Positions 33,238 through 46,255 of a DNA stretch of 64,000 bases are shown here, piece after piece. The number at the start of each line of letters is the position of its first letter. The first letter of the stretch is position 1. Under the pieces are notes generated by a model. It was given only the letters and a program-made list of their open reading frames with translations, was not told the DNA's origin and searched no databases. Origin of the DNA: Trametopsis cervina (taxonomy: Eukaryota; Basidiomycota; Agaricomycetes; Polyporales; Irpicaceae); assembly GCA_022385755.1 (NCBI GenBank), contig MU278348.1, forward strand, positions 2,051,470 to 2,115,469, given 5' to 3'. The position numbers and the translations under genes were made by a program.

Positions 33238-34873
33238 ATGGCTTCAACACTCGCCCGTACCGTCTTTACCAGGGGTATGTAGCTGCCATCTATTCTCCTA
33301 AAACAAGCTAATTAGGACGTTCTGTAGGCTTTCATGCTTCAACAAGGAGACATGCCTTGACCAAGTTTACCTTCCCGGCAATGAGCCCGACCATGTCGGA
33401 GGGTGGTATTGCATCGTGGAAGAAGAAGGAGGGCGAGTCGTTCGCAGCCGGTGACGTGCTGCTTGAGATCGTGCGTTGTCTATATGGCCATGACGCTCGT
33501 TCCTTGCTGAAAAAGTCCCCCTTCTTAGGAAACGGACAAGGCTACTATTGACGTAGAAGCCCAGGAGGATGGAATACTTGCGAAGATCATAGTAGGTTCT
33601 GCTTGTTGCTGCAATATGTGTGTAGCTAACCGAGAACGCAGGCACAAGATGGCGCTAAGAATGTGCAAGTCGGTTCTCCCATCGCCATCGTCGCTGAGGA
33701 AGGCGACGACCTGTCTGGTGCTAGCAAACTCGCTGAGGAAGCTTCATCCGAGAAGCCTGAGCCCCCTTCAGAAGAGAAAGCGCCGGAACCGCCAAAAGCT
33801 GAGGAGCCCAAGGCTGAAGGATCGAAATCTGAGTCGAAGCCTGCGTCCTCGGAGACTAAGTCTTCTCTTTCTAAGGGAGAGCGCATCTTTGCATCTCCCA
33901 TTGCGAAGAAGATAGCTTTGGAGCGTGGTATTCCGTTGGCAAAGGTCAAGGGTTCAGGTCCCGAAGGCCGTATATTGCGTGAAGACGTTGAGAAATATCA
34001 GCCATCTGCTGCTTCCGCCTCTGCGGCTGGTCCTACTGCTGGTTTCCCGACCCCCGCCGCTCCCTCACCCGAGTACACAGACACCCCGGTCAGCAGCATG
34101 CGCCGCGTTATCGGCTCCCGTCTGCAGCAGTCCAAGCAAGAGGTCCCGCACTACTACCTCACGGCTGATATCAACATGGACAAGGTTCTCAAGCTGCGCG
34201 AGGTGTTCAACAAGACACTTGGCGAGAAGGACAAGAGTGCGAAGCTCAGTGTGAACGATTTCGTCGTCAAAGCCACTGCATGTGCGCTGGCAGATGTGCC
34301 CGAGGCTAACTCGGCATGGTTGGGCGAAGTTATTCGGCAGTGCGTCATATCTCTCGTTAACATGGAGGTAGTACTAACTCGCAGTGCAGATACAAGAATG
34401 CCGATATCTCTATTGCTGTTGCGACACCGACAGGTCTTATTACACCTATTATTAAGGACGCCGGCTCTAAGGGTTTGGCCACGATCTCCTCTTCATCAAA
34501 AGCTCTCGCGAAGAAGGCTCGCGATGGCAAACTGCAGCCCCAAGAGTACCAGGTAAGTAGATGCCCTTTCACCATCCGCGATCCTCCTGACTTGGTATTC
34601 TAGGGCGGTACCTTCACCATCTCGAACCTGGGCATGTTTGGTATTTCTCACTTCACCGCCATCATCAACCCGCCGCAGTCATGTATTTTGGCCGTTGGTG
34701 CGACCTCACCCACCTTGGTGCCTGCGCCGGAGGAGGAGAAGGGCTTCAAGGTCACCAACGTGATGAAGGTTACTCTCAGTTCTGATCACCGTGTGGTCGA
34801 TGGAGCGGTTGGTGCTAGGTGGTTGGCGGCATTCAAGGGCTACTTGGAGAACCCCTTGACTTTCATGCTTTAG
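33238..34873 (+). CDS. LAT1: Dihydrolipoamide acetyltransferase, E2 of pyruvate dehydrogenase (mitochondrial)
   Basis: Exons 33238-33274, 33328-33470, 33529-33591, 33642-34339, 34390-34552, 34604-34873 give 457 residues. A Ser/Arg-rich mitochondrial targeting sequence ([20 protein letters not shown]) precedes one lipoyl domain ([17 protein letters not shown], lipoyl lysine in ETDKAT near residue 64). A Pro/Glu/Lys-rich linker leads to the E3/E1-binding domain ([20 protein letters not shown], then [14 protein letters not shown], about 165-200). The catalytic acetyltransferase domain ends with the active-site DHRVVDG near residue 429. It transfers acetyl groups to CoA in the matrix. Length is normal for a fungal E2 with one lipoyl domain. 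Confidence 0.95.
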
Positions 34874-35182
34874 TTGTGTGCAAAATACCTTCGTAATACG
34901 CTGGATGACCTTTACCTATAGACCTATATTTTACTACTCCCTTAAACATCTGCGAGAGTGATGCTGCCTAGGTCAAACGTACGTAGTTGCAATTGCCAGA
35001 GCGAAGTTGTGGAGGCGGTTGTCGCGTAAAGAACGCGTCGCGACGCGAGATTCCACGGTCAAGACGCGTGGGGCCATGGGAACTGAGACTCAGACGCGTC
35101 CGTTTAGCGGCGGCGGGATCGCTTAGCATTTGACAGTGGACGTGTTACGAGAAGATCCACTCAGTTCGCCGTCTCTACCGCC
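34874..35182. other. Intergenic region with MluI-box cluster
   Basis: 3' flank of the E2 gene and 5' flank of the unknown coiled-coil gene; the promoter elements are described separately. Confidence 0.5.
35033..35099. promoter_or_regulatory. Three evenly spaced MluI boxes (MCB-like)
   Basis: Perfect ACGCGT at 35033-35038, 35064-35069 and 35094-35099, plus a half-site ACGCGA at 35043. The spacing is 30-31 bp, about three helical turns, and the last site ends 84 bp before the ATG at 35183. This is the binding site of the MBF G1/S factor. Confidence 0.55.
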
Positions 35183-36947
35183 ATGGCAGTGAACTTGAAC
35201 CAACGGTTCGCAGCGGAGCTTCACCGTAGAATGGCGGCCCTTCTGGAGGATAACGCCGTGTGGTCGGAGAAGGTGGTATCACTTCAGCAGGAGGTGAGTT
35301 GTATGCCTTTCCATTTCACCGCACCCGTACTTAGAAATGAACGCCCTTACTTCACTCTTCAAGCGCGATTTTGCTCAAGATGACGTGTTAAAACTCAGGA
35401 AACAGCTCTCGGAGGTCGAAGCCCAGCGAAAGCAGGAGTTAGATGCCCTGCAGTCAGCTCTAGAGGAACAACGGCGAAATGAGGCTAGTCTACCAGAGCG
35501 GCTCGCCTTGATTGAGGAGCAGACACAGCTCGCGGCTTCGTTGCAGGCAGCGGAGGAGCGGGTAAGTCCGATTCAAGCACCCTTGTCGTTGGCAGTCCAT
35601 TCACATATGCCGAACAGGTTAAGGATAGTGCTCGGCAGATAGAACAACTAAAGAGAGTAAACGCTCGACTCTCTGTCTCACTCGTAGCATCAGAAAGTCA
35701 AGTGAGAAATAAGAACCAACAACTTGCAAGCACACAGGCGGAAGTGTGTAAAATATATTCATCGATGGCTTCTCCCTCTGATCAGAATGTATTCGCTAGC
35801 TTGACGCTGCCAAGGGACGAGAGCTGGAACTCGCGGCGAAGTGCGCCTCTGTTCAGAGAGTGGTTAGTGTGCATCGAACGTGATAGCAGGAACAGTGCTG
35901 ATGGTAATTGGTACTGCGTGTTACAGCTGGCCACTGTCCGTGCAGACTTTGCAAAACTTCAAGCTGCCAGTGCCAATCCTAAGCCGACGGCTGACACTCA
36001 AGTGCAAACGGAAGCTGTCCAGACTACAAACGCTCTCACCGTTGTACTAAGGCCTCCAGTACCTCCGACTACTCCAGGACCGCCTTATAGCCATATACCA
36101 GAAGCAAGACGCCTTGTTCTGGAAACATTTCCCGTCATTGCACTACCCTCTTCAGTTTCCAACGAGCTCACCTTCAGACGTATGGAACTCAGTGCTCTTC
36201 TTGGAGGTGGTCTTCAAGGTGTAGATGCCAGGTAATGCCAGTGGCAATCAGATTTCTTTTGGTATACTTATGAGCTTGTAGGTTTGCAGTACCAAAGCCA
36301 ATCGCTGCAGCTCATGAGTTAACAGGTTGCATCTTCCCTCAGCGTCAGACCAATCCTTGGCTACCTAAGCTCCCTGGACAGCATGGATATATGTTCCTTG
36401 GGCTGGAGGGGCCGGCCAAGGACAATACAAAATTCATGAAACCAACCGAACGTGCCCTCTTCATTCAAGAGGATACAGGAGGCTGGCGGTATTATGGTCT
36501 CTACAGCATCCAGCGCGTCCCAGAGAACGATCTCACTGTTGAGGAATGGCGCGCGTTCGATGATTCTGTATGTGCTTGATACCACTATTCGTGCGATTAG
36601 TCCTGACTGGTTCTGTATTTTCTCAGTTCAAGTCTGGAAAGTACGGCTATTGTGGTACAACGTTAGCGAAGCGACTCGGGACCAGTGCCTGGAGATCTCT
36701 GGTCGATAATCGGGCTAAGTTTCGCGAGGAGCTTGCCGCAGTCCAGGCAGAATACGACGCTGGCACGCGTCGTGTCCCTTGCATTGTTCTCCAGTGCATA
36801 GCCTATAACGAAGGACTCCTCAGAGCTATCGACAGCGCTCGGACGCCAGAGCAGGCCACAGGCAAACGGAAACGTCGACCTTCCGCCCGCAGAATCGAAG
36901 CAGAATCGTCTGCCGAACCCCCAACTTCTCGTGTTCGCCTCGAATGA
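35183..36947 (+). CDS. Coiled-coil protein with conserved C-terminal domain of unknown function
   Basis: Exons 35183-35293, 35364-35561, 35618-35743, 35815-35862, 35927-36231, 36282-36567, 36627-36947 give 464 residues. The N-terminal 190 residues are coiled coil (LRKQLSEVEAQRKQELDALQ, then QIEQLKRVNARLSVSLVASE). A Pro-rich linker follows. The globular C-terminal half starts at PEARRLVLETFPVIALP and contains GCIFPQRQTNPWLPKLPGQH, GWRYYGLYSIQRVPENDLT and FKSGKYGYCGTTLAKRLGTS. The tail has a basic KRKRRPSARR cluster, likely a nuclear signal. It may match a basidiomycete-specific DUF (DUF6697 is my guess), but I cannot confirm that. No catalytic motif was identified. The upstream MluI boxes suggest S-phase expression. 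Confidence 0.8.
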
Positions 36948-37401
36948 ATACCATATCTCATGCCTGGACAATTATTAATGCTAGGTAACATCCTTATAAT
37001 TGATGTAGAGGTTCGTACTGCTCTCGGACTCGGCTTCTTCGGTTGGAGGAGTATAGTAGAGAGATGCGTTATGGACAATGTCGTATCCTAGATGATTATT
37101 ATTATAATGCGTGCTGTGTTGCTCTCGGGCAACACATAGTTGGTGGTAATTTGATAGCCCTTGATTCACCGCTTCAAGGTACCTCACCGCGACTACTCAA
37201 ATGTTACTGGCACTGTCTGAGCTTGGAATGAATATTTCGTGAACACCACAAAGTGGAGACCCTCACCGATGTATTCATCAATTCGCTCGGATACACGCTC
37301 AATAGAACAGATACAGCGGATACAGCAACCGCAGGCACACCACGTCAGAAACTCCAGCAGACCAAGGACTCATCGCTACCTCATCCACACCTCTCACTCT
37401 C
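36948..37401. other. Convergent 3' intergenic region
   Basis: Between the 3' ends of the unknown coiled-coil gene and RIO2. AT-rich; no gene seen. Confidence 0.5.
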
Positions 37402-39392
<1,991 letters not shown>

Positions 39393-40229
39393 CGTTGAGC
39401 TCGGATGTGCTTGTGTTAAGGGTAGTGGTGTTTGCTTTTAGAGTGGGAGGGCTGGTTGGAGTGTGCCACTGGCGGGCTCGCTGTAGTTTATATTCCTTCC
39501 GCACAGCGCAAAGCGGATGATTGTCAGTAGCAAAATGAATATGATCTAGGCGCGCGTGCGAGGAAAATGCGAAAGATCTTCGTTCTGTCACGCATAGAGT
39601 GCGTCACGTTGTGACACAAAGCGATCTACCGTGTATAGCGTATCACAATCCATCTGTTTGCTTTGTGCTTACACCTGTGCTTGTGGTGCTTTGTTTCTGT
39701 GACTGAGCGAGCACTCTACGAGATCAGCAGCGACATACAGGGCCTCTGGTCCACTGCTGAGTGTGACCGTGGCGTGATGTAATCGGCGATCAGCGTGACG
39801 CGCAAGGAGCCGACGGCGCCCCACGCGCTCAGAGCGAGAAAATTCGCGACGAGGGATTGACTCTAATCAACAATATCGCACACTCTCCACATACACTCAC
39901 GAACACATTCCCCACACACCCCGCACCGTCGCAACATCGCACTCGCCCTCGTCTTTATCGCCCTCGTCCAGAACAGAACAGATCAACGGCGTTGGTCATA
40001 CCCTACGTCCCGCACGCCCTTGCTACCGTACGCCTCTCTCCAGCCGTAATCAACGCATCCCTCGCTCGCTTTCTCGCCCACTGCGCACCCCAGCAGGCCT
40101 GCTCGTTGCACCACGCTCTCGATTACACGTTTTTATCTCCATCGGCCCACCTAGCATCGCCTGTCCGACTTTCGGTCAGTTGCTCACATAGCTCACTCGC
40201 GCTCTTCCTTCTCGCGAACGCACATCGAT
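39393..40229. other. Divergent promoter region of RIO2 and eIF4E
   Basis: About 840 bp between two outward-facing translation-related genes. A 139-codon plus-strand frame (39857-40276) overlaps the eIF4E start and is not family-like. CT-rich tracts before the eIF4E ATG are typical of fungal 5' leaders. Confidence 0.45.
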
Positions 40230-41408
40230 ATGGCCTCTGCCTCAACGCTCCCCGGTCCCGCCCTGCAGGCTGCTAAGGCTGCGCTGAATAACGCCCTCGC
40301 TGAGAACCAGGTCAAAGTCCCGAGCGGCGATGCCGACGCTGAGGACGGCGAGATCCAGGAGGTCGACATGCAGCAGCAGGCAGAGAACATTCGCACTGTC
40401 TTCAACGACCCGCAGAACTTTAACGTCAAGGTGCGCTTTCTGGTGTTTTCTGTGCACTCGTCCGTCTCAGATTGACATGACGATCCCGCGGCTTTCGGTC
40501 GCTAGCACCCACTGTACTCGCCGTGGACACTCTGGTTCGACTCGCCTGCGACCAAGGGTCGCAATCTGCCGCAGACACCAATGACCTCGTTCCCCCAGAC
40601 GCCGCTTCCACAGACCCCCGGTGGGCTCGGCGCGGCACAGGGCTGGATGGAGGACATCAAGCGCGTCATCAGCTTCGACAGCGTCGAAGAGTTCTGGGGG
40701 TGCGTACGATGCTGGTTGCTTTGACACATTGGGGATGCTGACAGATCCGGATGACTTGTATCCATGCAGGCTCTATAATAACATTGTTGCGCCATCGCAG
40801 CTCCCGCAAAAGGCTAATTATTATTTATTCAAGGTATGCGCCGCTTTGTTTTGGATGTCAGTCGGGGCAGTTGGATCGGTGCTGATGAGGGTTATTTTGT
40901 AGGAAGGAATCATCCCTGCGTGGGAGGACGACGCGAACAAAAACGGCGGCAAATGGAGTATCCAGCTGCCCAGGGATAAGAACCGCGCACACATCGACAA
41001 CATGTGGCTCTATACTGTGCGTAGTGCGCCGCTCCTGCTATAGATCGTTTGACTCATCATGCGCGGGTTCTCCAGTTGCTCGCCGCGATAGGCGAAACGT
41101 TCGACCCCCTCTTGTCGGAGGAGGGGGCAAGTCCGCAGCCCCAGTCGCTCATCACCGGTGTGATTGTGTCCATCCGCCCCCAGTTCTATCGACTGTCGAT
41201 CTGGACGCGGACGGCACCGAACGGGAACGGCACGCCGGAGGACGACCAGCTGCGAGCGCGGATAGAGGCGATCGGAAGGCATTTCAAGACGAGTGTCCTC
41301 GGGTATTCGGAGGCGCAGAAGCTCGCGGGCCCGCTGGCGACTGAGGTCGAGTTCTTGTCCCACAAGGACTCGGAGAAGAAGAAGAATGGGAAGAAGATTG
41401 TTGTGTAA
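40230..41408 (+). CDS. Translation initiation factor eIF4E
   Basis: Exons 40230-40430, 40506-40699, 40770-40833, 40903-41016, 41076-41408 give 301 residues. The cap-binding fold is clear: HPLYSPWTLWFDSP, VEEFWGLYNNIVAPSQLP, NYYLFKEGIIPAWEDDANKN, GGKWSIQLPRDK and VSIRPQFYRLSIWTR. The cap-stacking and eIF4G-binding tryptophans are present. Compared with the yeast or human factor (about 215 residues) it has a long acidic N-terminal extension. It also carries an insert between the first two strands, rich in Pro-Gln-Thr-Pro (NLPQTPMTSFPQTPLPQTP), which carries several potential TP phosphosites. It binds the m7G cap in the cytoplasm. Confidence 0.94.
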
Positions 41409-41863
41409 AGAACAGAAGGATCAGCCCACGCGCGCAGGCCCTGCGGAGGGCGGCGTTGCTGTGTAGGGCCTTCTGACATGTGCCTCGTAGGAGGTGAAGC
41501 GTGTATCATTGGTGTATAGTCTGTGAGAGGTCGAGCGGGGGCTGTTACTGCTTTCGCTGCTCATTGCTTTGTGAAGTGTTTAGTGGACGCTCGCGTTTAC
41601 TTATGTCATAACATCTCTATTTTAATTCCGCCGCCTCCCCCATTTTTCCCATTGTTGTTGTCCTTTGAATGCGATTGCTGTTGACAAGCCGTTGCTGTGT
41701 CCCCGTTTTCCTTGGCGCGCCTCCGCAGCAGTCGCCAGGATAATGCATTATGACGTAGCGGTGCTGCTGCTGCGGGCGCCAGTGCACGATGATCTTGGAG
41801 AGGGCATATAGAGGAGCTCGCTGAAGGCTCACAAGCCACACTGTCTCTTTTACCTCTTCCACC
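41409..41863. other. Intergenic region before the eisosome gene
   Basis: 3' flank of eIF4E and 5' flank of the PIL1-type gene. A CATATAGA element near 41808 is a weak TATA candidate about 55 bp before the ATG. Confidence 0.4.
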
Positions 41864-43772
41864 ATGTCTGGCTTATTCTCTGCACTCAAGGAGAAGGCCC
41901 AATCGGCCTCTAATCAGCTCGCAAGCGGCTTTGGCCGCGCAGAAGGTGCCGAGTCGCCTCCTGCTGGCCAATCTCAGTCCCAAGGCGGGGCTAGCAGCCT
42001 AACGGCGTTCACCAAGTCGCATACGTTCGAATCGTTGCACCACCAGTTACGCACTTTTCAGCAGCAGTATTCGTGAGTGCATTCGAGATGTGACACCTGT
42101 CGACCGCGTCGCTGATTGTTCGTGGGTTGTCTAGGAGCTCGACAACGCCCGTGCAGAAGATCATTACGACGAGCAAGGGTGTTGCGATCGATTTCGATAA
42201 TGTATCGAGAGATGCACAGGCGCACAGCAAGGAGCTGTACGTCTGGGGTCAGACGGAGATTGACGATGTCAAGGATGGTGCGTAGTACGATATCGTACGT
42301 TTCTTTTGCGCGATGCTCATGGCACGTGAGTAGTGACGGATCGTCTGGCATGGCTGAGCTACATGCACGGCTCGCTGACCGGCACATTGGCCACCAAGCT
42401 CAACACCTCGCGCACCGCGTTCAAGCATCTGCGTGATGCCGAGAACGCGCTCGCTCCGCGTCGCAACGTCCGCATCGGCCTGGAGAACCAGATTGGCCGC
42501 ATCGAGCACGACCAGCGGAAGGACCAGCAAGGAAAATTGCAGGAGCTGAAGGCCCAGCTGAAGAAGAACCAGGAGGAGGATGCTGTCGCGGAGAAGGATA
42601 TCGAGATCCTCAAGCGCAAGGCGATCCGTGAGACTGAACAGGAGAAGTGGGAAGCAATTCGTGAGGTCAGTTATTTGCGCTGTTTCTGATTTAGTGTTGG
42701 AAGCTCATGCTGCCATTTTCAGTACGCTGAAAAGCTCTCGATGGTCGCTCAAGCTGCGCTGTCTGTCATCCCGGCTTTGCCTCCTATCCCTCCTACAAAG
42801 AATGCGCCCTATGAGGGTGAACAAATTACGGGCTCAGTCCGTGCATCTCTGCAGAAGGCACTCGACAGTTACAGTCCTGGAAATATTGCTCTCATCGTCG
42901 CTGCTCCGACTGGAGCTGACCTGAAGCACACCCGCTCCTTCGGTGTCACGCACGCCCAGGAGCTGTCGCGTATCAACACCCAAGATGTATCAGTGACTGG
43001 CAACATCCCCATCACTCCACCGGCTACGACTGCTACAGCACCACCGCCCCATCCGTCCACTTTCCTTCCTGCCGACGCCCCTGGCATCCCTAATCCCTCG
43101 GTCTCACCCTCGATCCTGAGCAAACCAGTACCACTTCCAGTGCCCGAACCCGCTCACTCTTCGAGCCTCGGTGGCGCGTCCTCCCCATCAAGCGCGTCGC
43201 CTCCCCTGAACCCCGCAACCTTAAATCAAGCCCCAGCACCCATTCCTCCTATCAACACGTCTGCCTCCTCCGCATCGCCTATGGTTGCCCCCGACCCCAC
43301 TGACCCAAGCACCAAAGTCCCCACCGTGACGCCAACGGTGGCAGAAACGGGTGTACCGAAGGTTGCGGGACCTGAAGGTCCTGGACCCTCTAGTGGCTCG
43401 CTCCTGGACAAGAATGCACCGGAGTCACCGAGGCAAGCGAACCCCTTCGGCTCACCAGGTGCCTTCCGGGTTGCGAGCGACGCGTCGGATGCACATGCAG
43501 CAGCGGCGGCAGCAGCTGCAAGTGGACCGTCTCAGTTTGAAAGCGCAGAGGACGAGAAGAAGCGTCTTGAGCGCGAGGAGCGGGAGAAAATCCTGCACGG
43601 CACAACTGGGCCCTCGTCTGGCACTACTTCGCAGTTGGAGAGCGCAGAGGAGGAGAAGAAGAGGCTCGAGCGTGAAGAGCGGGAGAGGATCCTCCATGAA
43701 GGCGGGAGCGATGCTAACAAGCCTCCTGGGGATGGTCCCAGCGAGGATCTGCCACCTTACCAAGAATTCTGA
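41864..43772 (+). CDS. Eisosome core component PIL1/LSP1 (BAR-domain protein)
   Basis: Exons 41864-42072, 42135-42277, 42334-42665, 42723-43772 give 577 residues. A basic, Ser-rich N terminus leads into the Pil1-type BAR domain: helix TTPVQKIITTSKGVAIDFDN, WLSYMHGSLTGTLATKLNTS, the coiled helix VRIGLENQIGRIEHDQRKDQ, and NIALIVAAPTGADLKHTRSF ending FGVTHAQELSRI. Eisosome proteins sculpt furrow-like plasma-membrane domains. The tail (about 300-577) is Pro/Ser/Ala-rich and disordered. It contains two copies of a charged 25-residue segment, with SAEDEKKRLEREEREKIL and SAEEEKKRLEREERERIL as cores. The tail is longer than in yeast PIL1. Confidence 0.93.
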
Positions 43773-44121
43773 GCAGAAGGGTTTTGTGAAGGATGCTAAT
43801 GTACTACCACACGTGAAGTGATCTTTGGTCTGTGATTGACAAATTGTACCGATACCCTTGAAGCATGTATATTTTGCTATAGTAAAATGGACTTTATGAA
43901 TATCTGAGGTTTGACATCGTCAAATATCAAGTCTCTCGGGTCGATGTTGTGATGGATCAGCTTGCATTGTAGACGCTTGACGTTGTGGCGTTGCAGCATG
44001 AGGCGCTAATTTTCTCGCTCTTCGTCAGGTACGTTCACCGTACACCATTGATAGTCATAAAAATCTATGAAGGTGTGGGACGCCAGCTAATTCTTTTCAT
44101 CAGGCTTATACTGAAATTACC
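43773..44121. other. Intergenic region before TRM44
   Basis: 3' flank of the eisosome gene and 5' flank of TRM44; AT-rich, with no clear gene or element. Confidence 0.45.
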
Positions 44122-45891
44122 ATGGCAGCGCAACATACTCGCCCTAAATACGAACCTATTACTTGGGAATCTGCGGATCCCAAGGCTGCCGCACGTCTCG
44201 AAAACGAGACGGAATCTGACGTATGGCAGCCTTTGATCCACTGTCTCGCCGGGTTTCCAGTGGAATTCGTAAGTAGCGCGTTGCTTACTTCGCGATCGAT
44301 CCCTGACACCTTTCATGAGCCAGTTCGAACTGGCCCTTTCATCTCTCACCCACCATCCGGAATACAACTCTACCTTGATTCTGCGGTCGGAGACCATTTC
44401 AGAAAGCGATGATGACATACCACAGGTGGTGCCGAGACTACGCGGCTACACCCCGCTCCGTACCGTGCACCGCAGGCTTTTACCCAGGCGGCCTGGACGG
44501 GACTCGGGCCTGGAGCAGTACTGCACCTTGTTCGCGTCAGAAGCAGACCAAGTAGTCCCCACCGTTCTTGTTCTCACCCCGATAACGGAGCCTGGCTCTG
44601 CTCTGCCGTATTACCACCCCACCGTCTCTCACCTCGCTTTTCGGTTCGTGCAGACGGACGCGCCGCGGCTCCAGGTCGAGGTTGTTCCCCTTTCAGGAGC
44701 CGCGACGGACGTGAGCTCGAGGCTGTACAGGACGGGCCTTGCGCTGCTTGATACGCTGCACCGATATGGGTACGGCGCGGTGATCCAGTACAAGAAGAGG
44801 GTTATACACGATCGCATTGTGCCGCGCGAGTTGTACCAGGACGTGTACCTCATGCTACGGGAGAGACATGGGCATCTGGTACATGACTGGCACGAGAGTA
44901 CGGATCCGTTGAAGCACGTTTTTGAGGTGAGTGTAGTATTTTATGCTCGTACGGTGATGTGCTTATTATGAAAGAGTGTAGGATATTGGGATCGCTACGT
45001 TCTTGATCTTGCTATGGAAGGACATGTACGCTTCAACGCCGCAGCTCGAACAGGATGTTCATCAACAAGATCTGGCAGGTACCGAGCCGCCATGGCAGTC
45101 GTGGCCACGGCCACCTGGAGGTTTCGTTGACCTCGGGTCAGTGCCATTTCATCGGCTTTATGGAATCCATGTTCATGCTTTCTTTAGCTGCGGAAACGGG
45201 CTTTTAACGCACATACTGACTGCAGAAGGCTATGACGGACACGGTTTTGACGTCCGTGGGCGCATTTCGTGGTCGCATTATCCTGAAAAGACGCAGTCAC
45301 GATTGCATGTCGAAGCCTTGGATCCAAGGTCATTTCTTCACGGAACAGAAGACCATCCATATATCATCCCGGGAGCATTCCTTATAGGAAACCATGCGGA
45401 CGAGCTTACGCCATGGGTCCCGGTCTTGTCGACTTTATGTGACGCCTCTGGATATCTCTCAATCCCGTGCTGCGCCTGGACATTCGATTCGCGGTACGAG
45501 AGATCGAAGCATAGACCGTACGACCTTCCTTCCGCTCCCGACGACTTCGCGGAGTCATTGTACCTCGGCGGCGACGGGAGCAACTCGAGCGCGTACTCCA
45601 AGTATCGCATATGGCTAGCTTCGTTGAGCTTGTATTGCGGTTGGAAAATTGAGTCCGAGTCGTTGAGGATCCCAAGCACGCGAAATTGGGCGTTGGTTGG
45701 TGCGTTGATGAATTTCTTCGCATCTCAGTCAAGAGACTCACGCCCCATCTCGCACAGGGAGAGCGCACTCTTGGACTACACAGGAGGAAGAGCGTGTTGC
45801 TCGTGAGCAAGTCACAGATATTGTGAGGGATGTGATGGATCGGGGGATATTCAAGACCAGGCGTCCGGAAGGTAAGGCGGGAGAGCATTGA
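44122..45891 (+). CDS. TRM44: tRNA (uracil-2'-O)-methyltransferase TRM44
   Basis: Exons 44122-44268, 44324-44926, 44982-45136, 45188-45699, 45758-45891 give 516 residues. TRM44 makes Um44 in the variable-arm region of serine tRNAs. The SAM-binding motif FVDLGCGNGLLTHILTAEGY (about 297-316) appears only after removing a 51-nt in-frame intron. Further family blocks are AFLIGNHADELTPWVPVLST, IPCCAWTFDSRYERSKH, SLRIPSTRNW and the C-terminal GIFKTRRPEGKAGEH. The last intron was chosen to reach that conserved tail. Using the uninterrupted frame would lose both the glycine motif and the tail. Cytoplasmic enzyme. Confidence 0.92.
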
Positions 45892-46255
45892 AATAAATAT
45901 CCGACAATCTCGTGCAGATTGCTACCATTAAATCAATGGGCCGAATAAAAAGTTGTCAGATCGCCGAATATTTTGATGCCTCAGCGCTTTGAATCAATAC
46001 TGCTGACATCTCTCGAGGACAATGAGAGCCATAAGATGGCCTGTGACATTGCATTTGTTGACGCCGATGGCCATAGTCAATGCTAGCGTCTATAACGGAT
46101 CAAGAATCACAGGCGCTCCAGAGCATTGTTCGACGGTTGGATTGAGGAGCTCGAACTTGGCTAAGACCTGCATGACATGTCTGGTGTACTCTCCGTCTGC
46201 GCTACTAACCTAGTCATCCCTCTCTACACTTCATCTCTGTCTGTGCCTCTCAAAC
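45892..46255. other. Intergenic region before the second F-box gene
   Basis: Contains a 63-codon plus-strand frame (46022-46213) without family resemblance; otherwise featureless 3' and 5' flanks. Confidence 0.4.
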
